Shown here: in pieces, positions 7,974-15,620 of the stretch
Position numbering within the stretch: position 1 is the stretch's first letter
How the letters are laid out: every line of letters begins with the position of its first letter
From: Soonwooa sp.
GTDB lineage: Bacteria; Bacteroidota; Bacteroidia; Flavobacteriales; Weeksellaceae
NCBI RefSeq assembly: GCF_030151385.1
Contig: NZ_JASLDS010000037.1
Coordinates: forward strand, 1-38,701
Direction: 5' to 3'
Length of the DNA: 38,701 nt
Program-made: the position numbers and the translations under genes
Notes under the pieces: generated by a model
Database searches by the model: none
What the model saw: only the letters and a program-made list of their open reading frames with translations
What the model was told of the DNA's origin: nothing

Positions 7974-8441
7974 TTAATTTTTCTTTCCAAGCTTGGTATT
8001 CTCTATCCAACGCTTGTTCGAGCTAGTATCTTTTAAATACCAAACTTGTTTGGCGTTCATCAGATAAAAAGTATAGGTTAGAGGCATCCCAATTTTTTTG
8101 CCTTCCAACATATCTGCTCTTACGGATACAATATTATTTTTGCGTACATAATCGCCAGTAAAGACGTTAGACGCTGTTTGACCATTTTCTTTGTCATCGA
8201 AAAGCTCGATTAGTGTAACAGTATTGTCAGGGTTAAACTCAACAATATGTCTTTCGTCGTGGTCATCAAAAGTTTCCATCAAAACAAATTTCTTGTTTAG
8301 AATGTCAAAATCCACGGCGTTTTTATTTTTTTTAACGCGGCTTTCAATTTTAGAAATAATGTCATCTAATTGTTGATAGCTTTGTGCACTAATGCTAATT
8401 GTAGTCAGCATTAATGCACCAGCTAAAAGTGTTTTTTTCAT
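7974..8441 (-). CDS. Small secreted protein of unknown function
   Basis: I do not recognise the family. The 155-aa protein has a clear signal peptide, MKKTLLAGAL to SISAQ (residue 20). It then has a helix with KIESRVKKNKNAV and a run of probable beta strands (KKFVLMETF, RHIVEFNPDNTVTLIEL, NNIVSVRADM, PLTYTFYLMN, KQVWYLK), compatible with a small lipocalin-like or beta-barrel fold. It lies between hpd (17 bp) and fahA (11 bp) on the same strand, so it is almost certainly cotranscribed with cytosolic tyrosine-degradation enzymes, an unexpected place for an exported protein. No catalytic motif is visible. Confidence 0.75.
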   Translation of the reverse strand: MKKTLLAGALMLTTISISAQSYQQLDDIISKIESRVKKNKNAVDFDILNKKFVLMETFDDHDERHIVEFNPDNTVTLIELFDDKENGQTASNVFTGDYVRKNNIVSVRADMLEGKKIGMPLTYTFYLMNAKQVWYLKDTSSNKRWIENTKLGKKN

Positions 8442-8458
8442 CTAAGTGTTTTATAATT

Positions 8459-9589
8459 TTAAAGATTTCCTCTTCTTTCTTGTTCTCTTTCTAAAGCTTC
8501 GAATAATGCCTTAAAGTTACCAGCACCAAAGCTTTGTGCGCCATGTCTTTCGATAATTTCGAAGAAAAGAGTAGGGCGGTCTTCTACTGGTTTTGTAAAG
8601 ATTTGTAATAGGTATCCTTCTTCATCACAGTCTACCAAAATCCCTAAAGATTGAAGTTTTTTTATGTCTTCATCAATTGTTCCCACTCTTTCAGGAATCA
8701 TGTCGTAGTAAGCTTCTGGTGGCGCAGAAAGAAATTCAACACCTCTCTTTTTAAGCTCAGTTACAGTATGTACGATATCTTTTGTCGCAACTGCAATATG
8801 TTGTACGCCTTCACCTTCGTAGAAGTCTAGATATTCTTCAACTTGAGATTTTTTCTTACCTTCTGCTGGCTCATTAATTGGGAATTTTGCAAAACCATTT
8901 CCGTTTGACATTACTTTAGACATCAAAGCAGAATACTCTGTATTAATCTGTTTGTCATCGAAAGAAAGGATATTTACAAATCCCATAACATCTTCGTACC
9001 ATTTAACCACAGGAAGCATTCTGTCCCAATCTACGTTACCAACGCAGTGGTCAACATACAACAATCCAGCATCTTCTGGTTGGTAGTCGCTTTCCCATTT
9101 TTCGTAACCTGGCATAAAGGCGCCATTATAATTTTTTCTCTCTACAAACATATGAACCGTTTCTCCATAAGTGTAGATTCCCGACATTCTGATTTCACCT
9201 TGTTCGTCAGTTAGCGTAACTGGCTCTAGATACGGTTTTCCACCTCTTTTTGTAGTTTCTTCAAATGCTTTGTAGGCATCATCAACCCAAAGTGCCAAAA
9301 TCTTAACACCATCGCCATGTTTTTTAACATGTTCGTTAATTGGAGAATCCGATTTAAGACCAGTTGTTAATACCAATCTTATTTTTCCTTGTTGCAAAAC
9401 ATAAGATGCACGATCTCTAACACCCGTTTCTGGACCTGCATAAGCAACAGACTGAAATCCAAAAGCTGTTTTGTAATAGTGAGCTGCTTGCTTAGCATTC
9501 CCTACATAAAATTCGATATAATCCGTTCCGTTAATTGGAAGAAAATTTTCTGCTTGCGCAATTTTTTCTGCAAAAGTTAATGTTGACAT
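8459..9589 (-). CDS. hpd: 4-hydroxyphenylpyruvate dioxygenase
   Basis: The 376-aa enzyme converts 4-hydroxyphenylpyruvate to homogentisate using Fe(II) and O2. It has two vicinal-oxygen-chelate halves; the C-terminal half carries the facial triad H181 (YVDHCVGNV), H264 (GVQHIAVAT) and E344 (LFFEIIERHG). Length and the C-terminal helix (QSFGAGNFKALFEALE) are typical. It is the first gene of a minus-strand operon continuing to the small secreted protein, fahA, the flavin reductase and the M28 peptidase. It is divergent from queD with a 142-bp intergenic region; no perfect -7 box is seen for it (TAATTTGG is a near match). Confidence 0.96.
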   Translation of the reverse strand: MSTLTFAEKIAQAENFLPINGTDYIEFYVGNAKQAAHYYKTAFGFQSVAYAGPETGVRDRASYVLQQGKIRLVLTTGLKSDSPINEHVKKHGDGVKILALWVDDAYKAFEETTKRGGKPYLEPVTLTDEQGEIRMSGIYTYGETVHMFVERKNYNGAFMPGYEKWESDYQPEDAGLLYVDHCVGNVDWDRMLPVVKWYEDVMGFVNILSFDDKQINTEYSALMSKVMSNGNGFAKFPINEPAEGKKKSQVEEYLDFYEGEGVQHIAVATKDIVHTVTELKKRGVEFLSAPPEAYYDMIPERVGTIDEDIKKLQSLGILVDCDEEGYLLQIFTKPVEDRPTLFFEIIERHGAQSFGAGNFKALFEALEREQERRGNL

Positions 9590-9719
9590 GTCTCTTTTCT
9601 ACTTTTAAATATTATTCGCCAAATTACAAATTTTTAAACTTTTAGAAAAACCCAATTTTTCATAAAATTTCAGGTGCTTTATGCAACAGATTTCCGATAT
9701 TCTTGAAACGAAAAATGCT

Positions 9720-9727
9720 TATCTTTG
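9720..9727 (+). promoter_or_regulatory. -7 promoter box TATCTTTG directly before queD
   Basis: Perfect TAnnTTTG element. Only four bases (CGAT) separate it from the ATG at 9732, so transcription should begin at or next to the start codon, giving a leaderless or near-leaderless mRNA. Confidence 0.65.
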
Positions 9728-9731
9728 CGAT

Positions 9732-10175
9732 ATGATTCGTATTACAAAAATTTTCACTTTCGAAACTGCTCACGTGCTTTATAATTATGATGGTAAATGC
9801 AAAAATATGCATGGTCATTCTTATAAGCTTTTTGTGACAGTTAAAGGGAATCCTATCAATGATTTGGATGATGTGAAGAACGGAATGGTAGTTGATTTTG
9901 GCGATATCAAAAAAATTGTAAAAGATGAAGTTGTTGATGTTTGGGATCATGCCGTTTTGGTAAATGGTGCGTCGCCACACAAAAATCTTGGTCAAAAGTT
10001 AACAGACGAAGGGCACAAAGTTATCTTTTGTAATTACCAACCGACTTGCGAAAATATGTTGTACGACATCGCTGCAAAAATCAAGAATAAACTTCCAAAT
10101 AACATCGAGTTGGCTTATCTAAAACTCCACGAGACCGAAAATTCTTATGGAGAATGGTTAGCAGAAGAAAACTAA
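9732..10175 (+). CDS. queD: 6-carboxytetrahydropterin synthase (QueD/PTPS family)
   Basis: The 147-aa protein has the QueD signature CxxxHGH (C23, H27, H29), the first zinc ligand H14 in ETAHVLYNY, the DH pair at D72-H73 in VWDHAVL, and E134 in LHETENSYGEW. QueD turns dihydroneopterin triphosphate into 6-carboxytetrahydropterin for preQ0 and queuosine. Because phenylalanine/tyrosine catabolism genes lie next door, a tetrahydropterin-cofactor role (PTPS-like) is a weaker alternative; the CxxxHGH cysteine favours QueD. The frame is open to 9681, but the extension would contain the promoter box, so 9732 is chosen. It is followed by lpxH after 33 bp. Confidence 0.9.
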   Translation: MIRITKIFTFETAHVLYNYDGKCKNMHGHSYKLFVTVKGNPINDLDDVKNGMVVDFGDIKKIVKDEVVDVWDHAVLVNGASPHKNLGQKLTDEGHKVIFCNYQPTCENMLYDIAAKIKNKLPNNIELAYLKLHETENSYGEWLAEEN

Positions 10176-10208
10176 ATTTCAAATTGTTTTTTATAATCGA
10201 AATAAAAA

Positions 10209-10973
10209 ATGACGCCAATTAATCTTTCACCTGATAAAAAAATCTATTTCGCGTCCGACCAACATTTTGGTGCGCCCGATCCTAAGTCTAGTAAGATTCG
10301 GGAAGAGCGCTTTATCCGTTGGCTCAACGAAATCAAAAAAGATGCGCAAGTCTTATTTTTGATGGGCGATTTATTCGATTTTTGGCACGAGTGGCAATAC
10401 GTCATTCCGAAAGGATATGTCCGTGTTTTAGGAAAATTAGCAGAACTTAAAGATTCAGGAATTGAAATTTACTTCTTTGTTGGCAACCACGATTTATGGA
10501 TGAAGGATTATCTTGAAGAAGAAATCGGTTGTACAGTATTTTTTTCAAAACAATATTTTTCGGCTGCTGGCAAACGCTTTTTGTTAGCGCATGGTGATGG
10601 ACTTGGTCCTGGCGACAAAGGTTACAAAAGGATGAAGAAACTTTTCACAAATCCTTTTGCACAGTGGGCTTTCAAATGGTTACATCCCGATATTGCAATG
10701 CGTATTGCTTTGTATATGTCACAAAAAAATAAAATGATTTCTGGTGAGGAGGACAAAGAGTTTTTGGGAGAAGACAAAGAGTTTTTAATTGTCTATTCCA
10801 AAAAGAAATTGGAGACAGAAGATATCGATTACTTTGTCTATGGACACCGCCATTTGCCGATGGTTTTGGACTTGCCAAAAGGAGCTAAATATATCAATCT
10901 GGGTGACTGGATTTCTTACTTTACTTACGGCGTTTTCGATGGCGAATTCCATTTGAAAACCTTTGAAGAATAA
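10209..10973 (+). CDS. lpxH: UDP-2,3-diacylglucosamine diphosphatase
   Basis: The 254-aa calcineurin-like phosphoesterase has all the metal motifs: SDQHFG (D17, H19), GDLFDFW (D54), GNHD (N93, H94), HGDGLGPGD (H128) and GHRH (H213, H215). LpxH hydrolyses UDP-2,3-diacylglucosamine to lipid X and UMP at the inner face of the membrane in lipid A synthesis. Length and motif order fit LpxH. A short in-frame tandem duplication gives EDKEFLG followed by EDKEFLI (about residues 181-194) in the cap region. It is cotranscribed with queD and with the LuxE-like gene 6 bp downstream. Confidence 0.92.
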   Translation: MTPINLSPDKKIYFASDQHFGAPDPKSSKIREERFIRWLNEIKKDAQVLFLMGDLFDFWHEWQYVIPKGYVRVLGKLAELKDSGIEIYFFVGNHDLWMKDYLEEEIGCTVFFSKQYFSAAGKRFLLAHGDGLGPGDKGYKRMKKLFTNPFAQWAFKWLHPDIAMRIALYMSQKNKMISGEEDKEFLGEDKEFLIVYSKKKLETEDIDYFVYGHRHLPMVLDLPKGAKYINLGDWISYFTYGVFDGEFHLKTFEE

Positions 10974-10979
10974 TTAAAA

Positions 10980-11987
10980 ATGCAAAATTCCATTTTCAAT
11001 ATACAATCCGAAACTGATTTTCAAGAAGCAGCTTTGGAGACTTTTCAATTTCAATATGCGAATGTTGAGGTTTACAAAAAGTTTGTTGATTATCTCAATA
11101 TCAATCCAAATGAGGTGAAGGCTGTAGCAGAAATTCCTTTTTTACCCATCGAAATGTTTAAAAATCATCAAGTTTTAGATAAAGATAAAACTGCCGAAAA
11201 GTATTTTCAAAGTTCGGGGACAACGCAGATGAATCTCTCCAAACATTGGATTGCAGATTTTGGATTGTATGAAGAGAGCATTTACAAAAGCTTTGACCAA
11301 TTTATTGGAAAGCCCGAAGACTTTATTTTTCTGGGACTTTTGCCGAGTTATTTGGAGCGCGACAATTCGTCGTTGATCTATATGGTCAATTATCTTATCG
11401 AAAAATCGGGTAAGCCAGAAAATGGATATTTCCTTTACAATCACGAAGATTTATTCGAAATTCTAAATAAAACCTCTAATAAAAAAGTTATTCTGTTTGG
11501 TGTTTCGTTTGCCTTGTTGGACTTTTTGGACACATTAAAATCTAAGAAATTACAACTTAATTCCACCGAAAATCTTATCGTTATCGAAACGGGCGGCATG
11601 AAAGGTCGTAAAGAAGAAATGACAAAAGACGAACTCTTGTCGATTTTCCAAAAAGCTTTTAAAACCAACAAAATCTACTCCGAATATTCGATGACCGAAT
11701 TGTTGTCGCAAGCTTATTCCATGGGCGAGAATATCTACGATTGTCCCAATTGGATGCGGATTTTGGTGAGAAATACCGAAGATCCATTTTCATATATGGA
11801 GTCGGGTAGGACGGGCGCAATCAACATTATCGACCTCGCCAATCGCCATTCTTGCAGCTTTATTGCAACACAGGATTTAGGAAAAATCATTGAAAATCCA
11901 AACCCGAAGACGCTTAACAAAAGCTTCCAAGTTTTGGGCAGGATTGACCATTCCGACATTCGCGGTTGCAGTCTTTTGGTATCTTAA
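10980..11987 (+). CDS. LuxE/PaaK-like acyl-protein synthetase family protein
   Basis: The 335-aa protein belongs to the adenylate-forming LuxE branch: the P-loop-like SSGTTQ (78-83), FLPIEMFKNH near 54-63, IETGGMKGR and the YSMTELLSQAYS segment typical of LuxE/PaaK enzymes. In lux operons LuxE activates fatty acids and passes them to LuxC. No luxC, luxD or luxAB gene is nearby, so bioluminescence is not suggested. It may instead activate an acyl or aryl acid in lipid or pigment metabolism. It starts 6 bp after lpxH and is the last gene of the queD-lpxH operon, followed by a structured element and a 374-bp gap. Confidence 0.8.
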   Translation: MQNSIFNIQSETDFQEAALETFQFQYANVEVYKKFVDYLNINPNEVKAVAEIPFLPIEMFKNHQVLDKDKTAEKYFQSSGTTQMNLSKHWIADFGLYEESIYKSFDQFIGKPEDFIFLGLLPSYLERDNSSLIYMVNYLIEKSGKPENGYFLYNHEDLFEILNKTSNKKVILFGVSFALLDFLDTLKSKKLQLNSTENLIVIETGGMKGRKEEMTKDELLSIFQKAFKTNKIYSEYSMTELLSQAYSMGENIYDCPNWMRILVRNTEDPFSYMESGRTGAINIIDLANRHSCSFIATQDLGKIIENPNPKTLNKSFQVLGRIDHSDIRGCSLLVS

Positions 11988-12000
11988 AATTTTTATTTGG

Positions 12001-12122
12001 GCGGCATTTTGGGCTGTCACTAGTCGCTTTTTTCTAGATGGCTAGATTTAGTTGCCAAGCTGAGCTAAAGCACAAAAGCCATCACGAAAAAGAGCTCCAA
12101 CAGGTCGTTCCATCCCTGCCGC
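12001..12122. repeat. Nested inverted-repeat element (possible structured RNA or intergenic repeat)
   Basis: This element occupies most of the 374-bp gene-free stretch at 11988-12361. Five nested complementary pairs can be drawn: GCGGCA (12001-12006) with TGCCGC (12117-12122); CTGT (12014-12017) with ACAG (12100-12103); GCTTTTTTC (12026-12034) with GAAAAAGAGC (12086-12095, one bulge); GATGGCT (12037-12043) with AGCCATC (12077-12083); TTTAG (12047-12051) with CTAAA (12065-12069). It looks like one long imperfect hairpin, richer in G and C than its surroundings. From memory it resembles an intergenic repeat seen in other flavobacterial genomes; this was not checked. The remaining 12123-12290 is AT-rich with nothing recognisable. 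Confidence 0.65.
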
Positions 12123-12290
12123 AGATTTCGGATAATTATTCCCAAAACTAATCCGTGGTTTTTTTCAAATAAAATAAAAGCTTAAAAGTTTAACTTTAAC
12201 AAGTTGAGCTTAATGGACAAAAATTAGTTTGAAAACTCTTTTAAATACTTTGTGTATTAGCTTTGAGGCAAATCAAAATTCCTTGAATAA

Positions 12291-12322
12291 AAAAAAACGC
12301 CATAAAAATATTGTGGCGTTTC
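12291..12322 (-). terminator. Rho-independent terminator of the amidoligase operon
   Basis: On the minus strand AAACGCCA pairs with TGGCGTTT (plus-strand arms 12296-12303 and 12315-12322), followed by a run of at least eight Ts (12291-12298 on the plus strand). It lies 40 bp past the stop of the last operon gene. Confidence 0.9.
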
Positions 12323-12361
12323 ACTTTTTATAAAAAAAAGTCCGTTAATAATTTAATAAAA

Positions 12362-13546
12362 CTATTTTACAAACAATGCAAAAGAGCTTCCTGTCCACAT
12401 TTGGTTAGCTTTGTTGAAATCAACATTCGCCATCTCGGACTTTGTCATTCTCACCAAATTATTAAGATAAGTAGGATATTCGTCGCCAGGTTTCCAGATA
12501 AAAAGCATTCGGATTTCGCCTTTTGCATATTCGCCATTTGGGTCACGGAAAACCTCTGCATATTCCACTTTTTTCTGCAAAATATATTGAGACGGATTGT
12601 CGAGTTGTGCGAGCGTTTCTTTAGTTGGGTGCAGATTAATACCACCGCCAGCGAAAGAATACAAAGGTTTTAACACATATTCTTCGATGTTTTCATCACT
12701 TGGAAATTCGTTGGCGTAATAACTTTCTGGGATATAAGTATGCTCCAAAAGAGGCAAAACATATTTCGAAATTTTATAAAACCAATTCGGATGCGTAACC
12801 CACACAACGTCCACATCTTCACGAATGTTGAATTCTGATTCGAAGCCTTCGATTTTGTCCAATTCGTCCAAGATGACGCGGTTATAGATACGTTTTATTT
12901 TTACTAATTCGCCTTTGTCATTTTCATAGAAAATTTCACGACCTCTTTTCTTAACCTTACTAAGACAAACTGTTTTTATGCCTAGTAAATCTTCCGTAAT
13001 TTTAAAGTCAATTTTAGTCTTTTGACGTTCTGGATAAACTTCGAGAAGAATGACATTTTCGGGTTTTTCATCAGCGATAATAACTTCCTTCATGATGGCA
13101 ATCATTTGGTCGGAAGGGATTCTTTGTGATAGTTCTGCTAAAAATGGAAAAATCTCAAATACCACATCTCGATGCAATTCTTCAAAAGCATACAAAGATG
13201 GAAAAGCTTGTAACTCGATTAACTGAGGCATTGGTTTACCATCTGCGCCACGACAAATTCCAAAATCAATACAAAGAAAATGCGGTTTGTCGGTGTCATT
13301 TGGCACAAAGCAATCTGCTGGAACGGCTTTGTCAAATACCTCTTTTGGTATTTTATTAATTTGTTCTAGAATAGATTCCGCGGCATACAATAATTTTTCT
13401 CTAAAAGAATAAGGTAAAAAAACGGGCGTTTCACAAAGGCGAAAGCCTGTGTATTCTCCAGTTTTTTGATGTATCAATTCCTTCATCAACTCATATTTTT
13501 CGTTGCTGAATTCTTGATTAAAAAGATCTCTATATTTTGGTACCAT
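12362..13546 (-). CDS. ATP-grasp-like protein of unknown specificity (last gene of amidoligase operon)
   Basis: I do not recognise a named family for this 394-aa protein, but its C-terminal part has ATP-grasp features: VLKPLYSFAGGGI (K293 and the glycine loop at 300-302), YILQKKVEY (321-329, the strand before the adenine site), GEIRM (R346) and NNLVRM with MWTGSS near the end. The middle has LCIDFGICRG and LIELQAFPSL, which recall ligases with rearranged or glutathionylspermidine-synthase-like domains. An amide-bond-forming ligase is the best guess. No signal peptide is present. It is the last gene of the eight-gene operon, 33 bp past the amidotransferase stop, and is followed by a strong terminator. 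A degenerate, non-catalytic ATP-grasp protein cannot be excluded. Confidence 0.7.
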   Translation of the reverse strand: MVPKYRDLFNQEFSNEKYELMKELIHQKTGEYTGFRLCETPVFLPYSFREKLLYAAESILEQINKIPKEVFDKAVPADCFVPNDTDKPHFLCIDFGICRGADGKPMPQLIELQAFPSLYAFEELHRDVVFEIFPFLAELSQRIPSDQMIAIMKEVIIADEKPENVILLEVYPERQKTKIDFKITEDLLGIKTVCLSKVKKRGREIFYENDKGELVKIKRIYNRVILDELDKIEGFESEFNIREDVDVVWVTHPNWFYKISKYVLPLLEHTYIPESYYANEFPSDENIEEYVLKPLYSFAGGGINLHPTKETLAQLDNPSQYILQKKVEYAEVFRDPNGEYAKGEIRMLFIWKPGDEYPTYLNNLVRMTKSEMANVDFNKANQMWTGSSFALFVK

Positions 13547-13579
13547 TTGTGTTTTGTTTGTGTAGTTTATTGTAGTTTA

Positions 13580-14419
13580 TTAATGCACACTGTGCGCGAC
13601 AGATGCTAAAATTTTGTTTTGCGCCATTTTTAGGAAGCTTGGTAATATTTCCTTTTGCGTCAAAATGATTTTGTCCTCATCGTCAATTCTGTCCAAGGTT
13701 TCCAAATACTTTTCCATGCCAAAATTGTTGATCATCGCTTGCTTGTTAGTTTCATCTTTTAGATTTTCTAACATGCCAGCTGGATTGGCTTCTGGATGGA
13801 ATTGGGTTCCGAAAATCTCATCCGAAAAACGAATTGCCATTAAGGCTCTTTCCAATTGGATATTCGGACGCATTTTCTCAATTGCGACAACCTTCATTCC
13901 CATTTCATTCAGCTTGTCATCATTTGGTTCAATACATTGGAACGAACGCGAATCCACAGCATAGAACGGTTCAGGAAGATTTTTGAACAAAACTTCATGA
14001 TGACCTTCTTCAGTTTTGTGGATTGGCATCACACCAAACGAGTAAGATTTTCTTTTACAAACATTAGCCAACTTCCAATTGATAACCGCCAACTGGAATG
14101 AGTGGCAAATTAAAAACAAGTATTTTTTGTCTTCGTTATTTTTGTTGTAATCCCAAATTCCATTTAAGAAGTTGGCGTAAGGTGCTTCCCATGCAAAACC
14201 TTCTTTGTGAGGATTTCCGGGACCTCCTGATGAAATAAAAATATCAAAATCCTCGATATTTGGCATTTCATTTTTATAACGAACATCAAAAACCTCGATG
14301 TTAACTTGTTCTTGATTTGTATTTTTAAAAGCTTCAGAAATCTGAATAATATTCGCCAATCCTTGGTTTGGAAAATTGTTATTCATATCCAAAATCGCTA
14401 TTCTAACTGCTTGATTCAT
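13580..14419 (-). CDS. Class I glutamine amidotransferase-like protein
   Basis: The 279-aa protein has the GATase-1 fold found in GMP synthase: SSGGPGNP (63-70), a nucleophile elbow LICHSFQLA with C105, and GTQFHPEA with H208 and E210, so the Cys-His-Glu triad is intact. The elbow is not the usual GxCxGxQ, so specificity may have shifted from free glutamine. No synthetase domain is attached. It may release ammonia for a partner ligase or act as a gamma-glutamyl hydrolase. The frame extends to 14449, but that upstream TTG precedes a TAACTTTG box (14437-14444), so the ATG at 14419 is used. Its C-terminal tail (about 220-279) is helical and unassigned. Confidence 0.85.
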   Translation of the reverse strand: MNQAVRIAILDMNNNFPNQGLANIIQISEAFKNTNQEQVNIEVFDVRYKNEMPNIEDFDIFISSGGPGNPHKEGFAWEAPYANFLNGIWDYNKNNEDKKYLFLICHSFQLAVINWKLANVCKRKSYSFGVMPIHKTEEGHHEVLFKNLPEPFYAVDSRSFQCIEPNDDKLNEMGMKVVAIEKMRPNIQLERALMAIRFSDEIFGTQFHPEANPAGMLENLKDETNKQAMINNFGMEKYLETLDRIDDEDKIILTQKEILPSFLKMAQNKILASVAHSVH

Positions 14420-14436
14420 ACTGCAAATAATTTTTG

Positions 14437-14444
14437 CAAAGTTA
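14437..14444 (-). promoter_or_regulatory. Possible internal -7 box TAACTTTG
   Basis: On the minus strand TAACTTTG matches TAnnTTTG and ends 17 nt before the ATG of the amidotransferase gene. It may let the last two genes of the operon be transcribed separately. No -33 TTG is seen at the standard spacing. Confidence 0.4.
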
Positions 14445-14488
14445 CGCAAATATTAACAAATGGCTTTTTGTACAGCTCTCGATGCTGA

Positions 14489-15592
14489 TTAGATAACACT
14501 TTTTTCAGTTTCATAAATCATGTAATCCACCACAGCTTTTAAGTCGCCACCGCTTTCCTCAAATACTTTAAGTTGACGATCAGCGCCTGTTCCCATTCTC
14601 AAAATTTCTTTAGAATATTCAACTTCGTCGCGGCAGTCAAGCTCGTCCACAACATCATCAATAAACATTAGAAGTTCGTCCAACAAATCGGAATATGGAA
14701 CACTCGTTTCTTTTCCGAAATCAATTAGATTAGCATGGATTCCGTCTTTAGAAGCGCGCCATTTATTTTCTGAAATCATCAATCTTCGATACGAGCGGAA
14801 ACTAATATTTTGCTGGTGCATTTTGTAAATTTTTGCCACCAAACATTGCATAATTGCAGCCAAACAAACCGTCTCGTCAATAGTTAATGGCATATCACAA
14901 ATTCTAAATTCGATGGTTGGATAAAAAGGATGGACACGCAAATCCCACCAGATTTTTTTTGCATTGTCGATAGTCCCAGTTTTGATCATCAAGTTGACAT
15001 AAGCATCAAACTCTGCAACACTACTGAAGTAACTCGGAATACCAGTTCTCGGAAATTTAGCAAAAACTTCTTGACGATAAGATTTAAAACCAGTCAATCG
15101 ACCAACCCAAAATGGCGAGTTGGTGGACAAAGCATAAACGTGCGGCAAAAAGTAGCGCATCACATTTTGGATTCGGATGCCCTCTTCTCTGTCTGGGATG
15201 CCAATGTGAACATGCAAACCAAAAATAAGATTAGAACGTGCAACATCGCCCATGTCATTAACCAATTTGTCATAACGAGCATCTTTGGTAATGATGTTAT
15301 TTTTCCAATGCGAAAATGGATGTGTGCCGCCTCCCGAAACGCGAAGTCCTTGCTCGTGTGCCACTTTTACAAGGTGACGACGCAGATTGGTAAGTTCTTC
15401 TCGCGCTTGTTTTACGTTTTGACAAATGCCAGTTTCCATTTCGACAACAGATTCGTGCATTTCGTGTTTTAAGTTTTCGCTGAGAAGTGTTTTTCCGCCT
15501 TCAATTATTTTGGAAACATGTGATACCAAATCGCGTGTTTCAGCATCGATAATCTGATATTCTTCTTCTACTCCTATTGTGAATTTGTGCAT
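14489..15592 (-). CDS. Carboxylate-amine ligase, COG2170/YbdK (GCS2) family
   Basis: The 367-aa protein has the hallmark motifs of the glutamine-synthetase-like GCS2 family: TIGVEEEYQIID at the N-terminus, SGGGTHPFSHW near 86-96, GLHVHIGI near 124-131 and WDLRVHPFYPTIEFRICD near 216-233. E. coli YbdK has weak glutamate-cysteine ligase activity, and COG2170 members are predicted to join an amine to a carboxylate of glutamate or another amino acid. It is a full-length cytoplasmic enzyme. It sits between a glutamine amidotransferase and an ATP-grasp ligase, the two-ligase arrangement expected for stepwise assembly of a small peptide. The ATG at 15592 follows an AAAACACAAA leader. Confidence 0.92.
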   Translation of the reverse strand: MHKFTIGVEEEYQIIDAETRDLVSHVSKIIEGGKTLLSENLKHEMHESVVEMETGICQNVKQAREELTNLRRHLVKVAHEQGLRVSGGGTHPFSHWKNNIITKDARYDKLVNDMGDVARSNLIFGLHVHIGIPDREEGIRIQNVMRYFLPHVYALSTNSPFWVGRLTGFKSYRQEVFAKFPRTGIPSYFSSVAEFDAYVNLMIKTGTIDNAKKIWWDLRVHPFYPTIEFRICDMPLTIDETVCLAAIMQCLVAKIYKMHQQNISFRSYRRLMISENKWRASKDGIHANLIDFGKETSVPYSDLLDELLMFIDDVVDELDCRDEVEYSKEILRMGTGADRQLKVFEESGGDLKAVVDYMIYETEKSVI

Positions 15593-15620
15593 AGTTTGTG
15601 TTTTTGATGTTAGAAAAGTT

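Noticed and set aside
9660..9995. 111-residue open frame opposite queD
   Set aside because: It overlaps queD and its promoter, with no motif and poor amino-acid composition.
10980..11987. Bioluminescence (lux) operon
   Set aside because: Only a LuxE-like gene is present; luciferase and reductase genes are absent, and the neighbours are queD and lpxH.
12000..12130. tRNA or tmRNA in the nested-stem region
   Set aside because: The stems nest as one hairpin without a cloverleaf, and there is no TTCRA T-loop or CCA end.
14930..15472. 180-residue open frame on the plus strand
   Set aside because: It lies antisense within the well-supported COG2170 ligase gene, and its translation has no recognisable motif.
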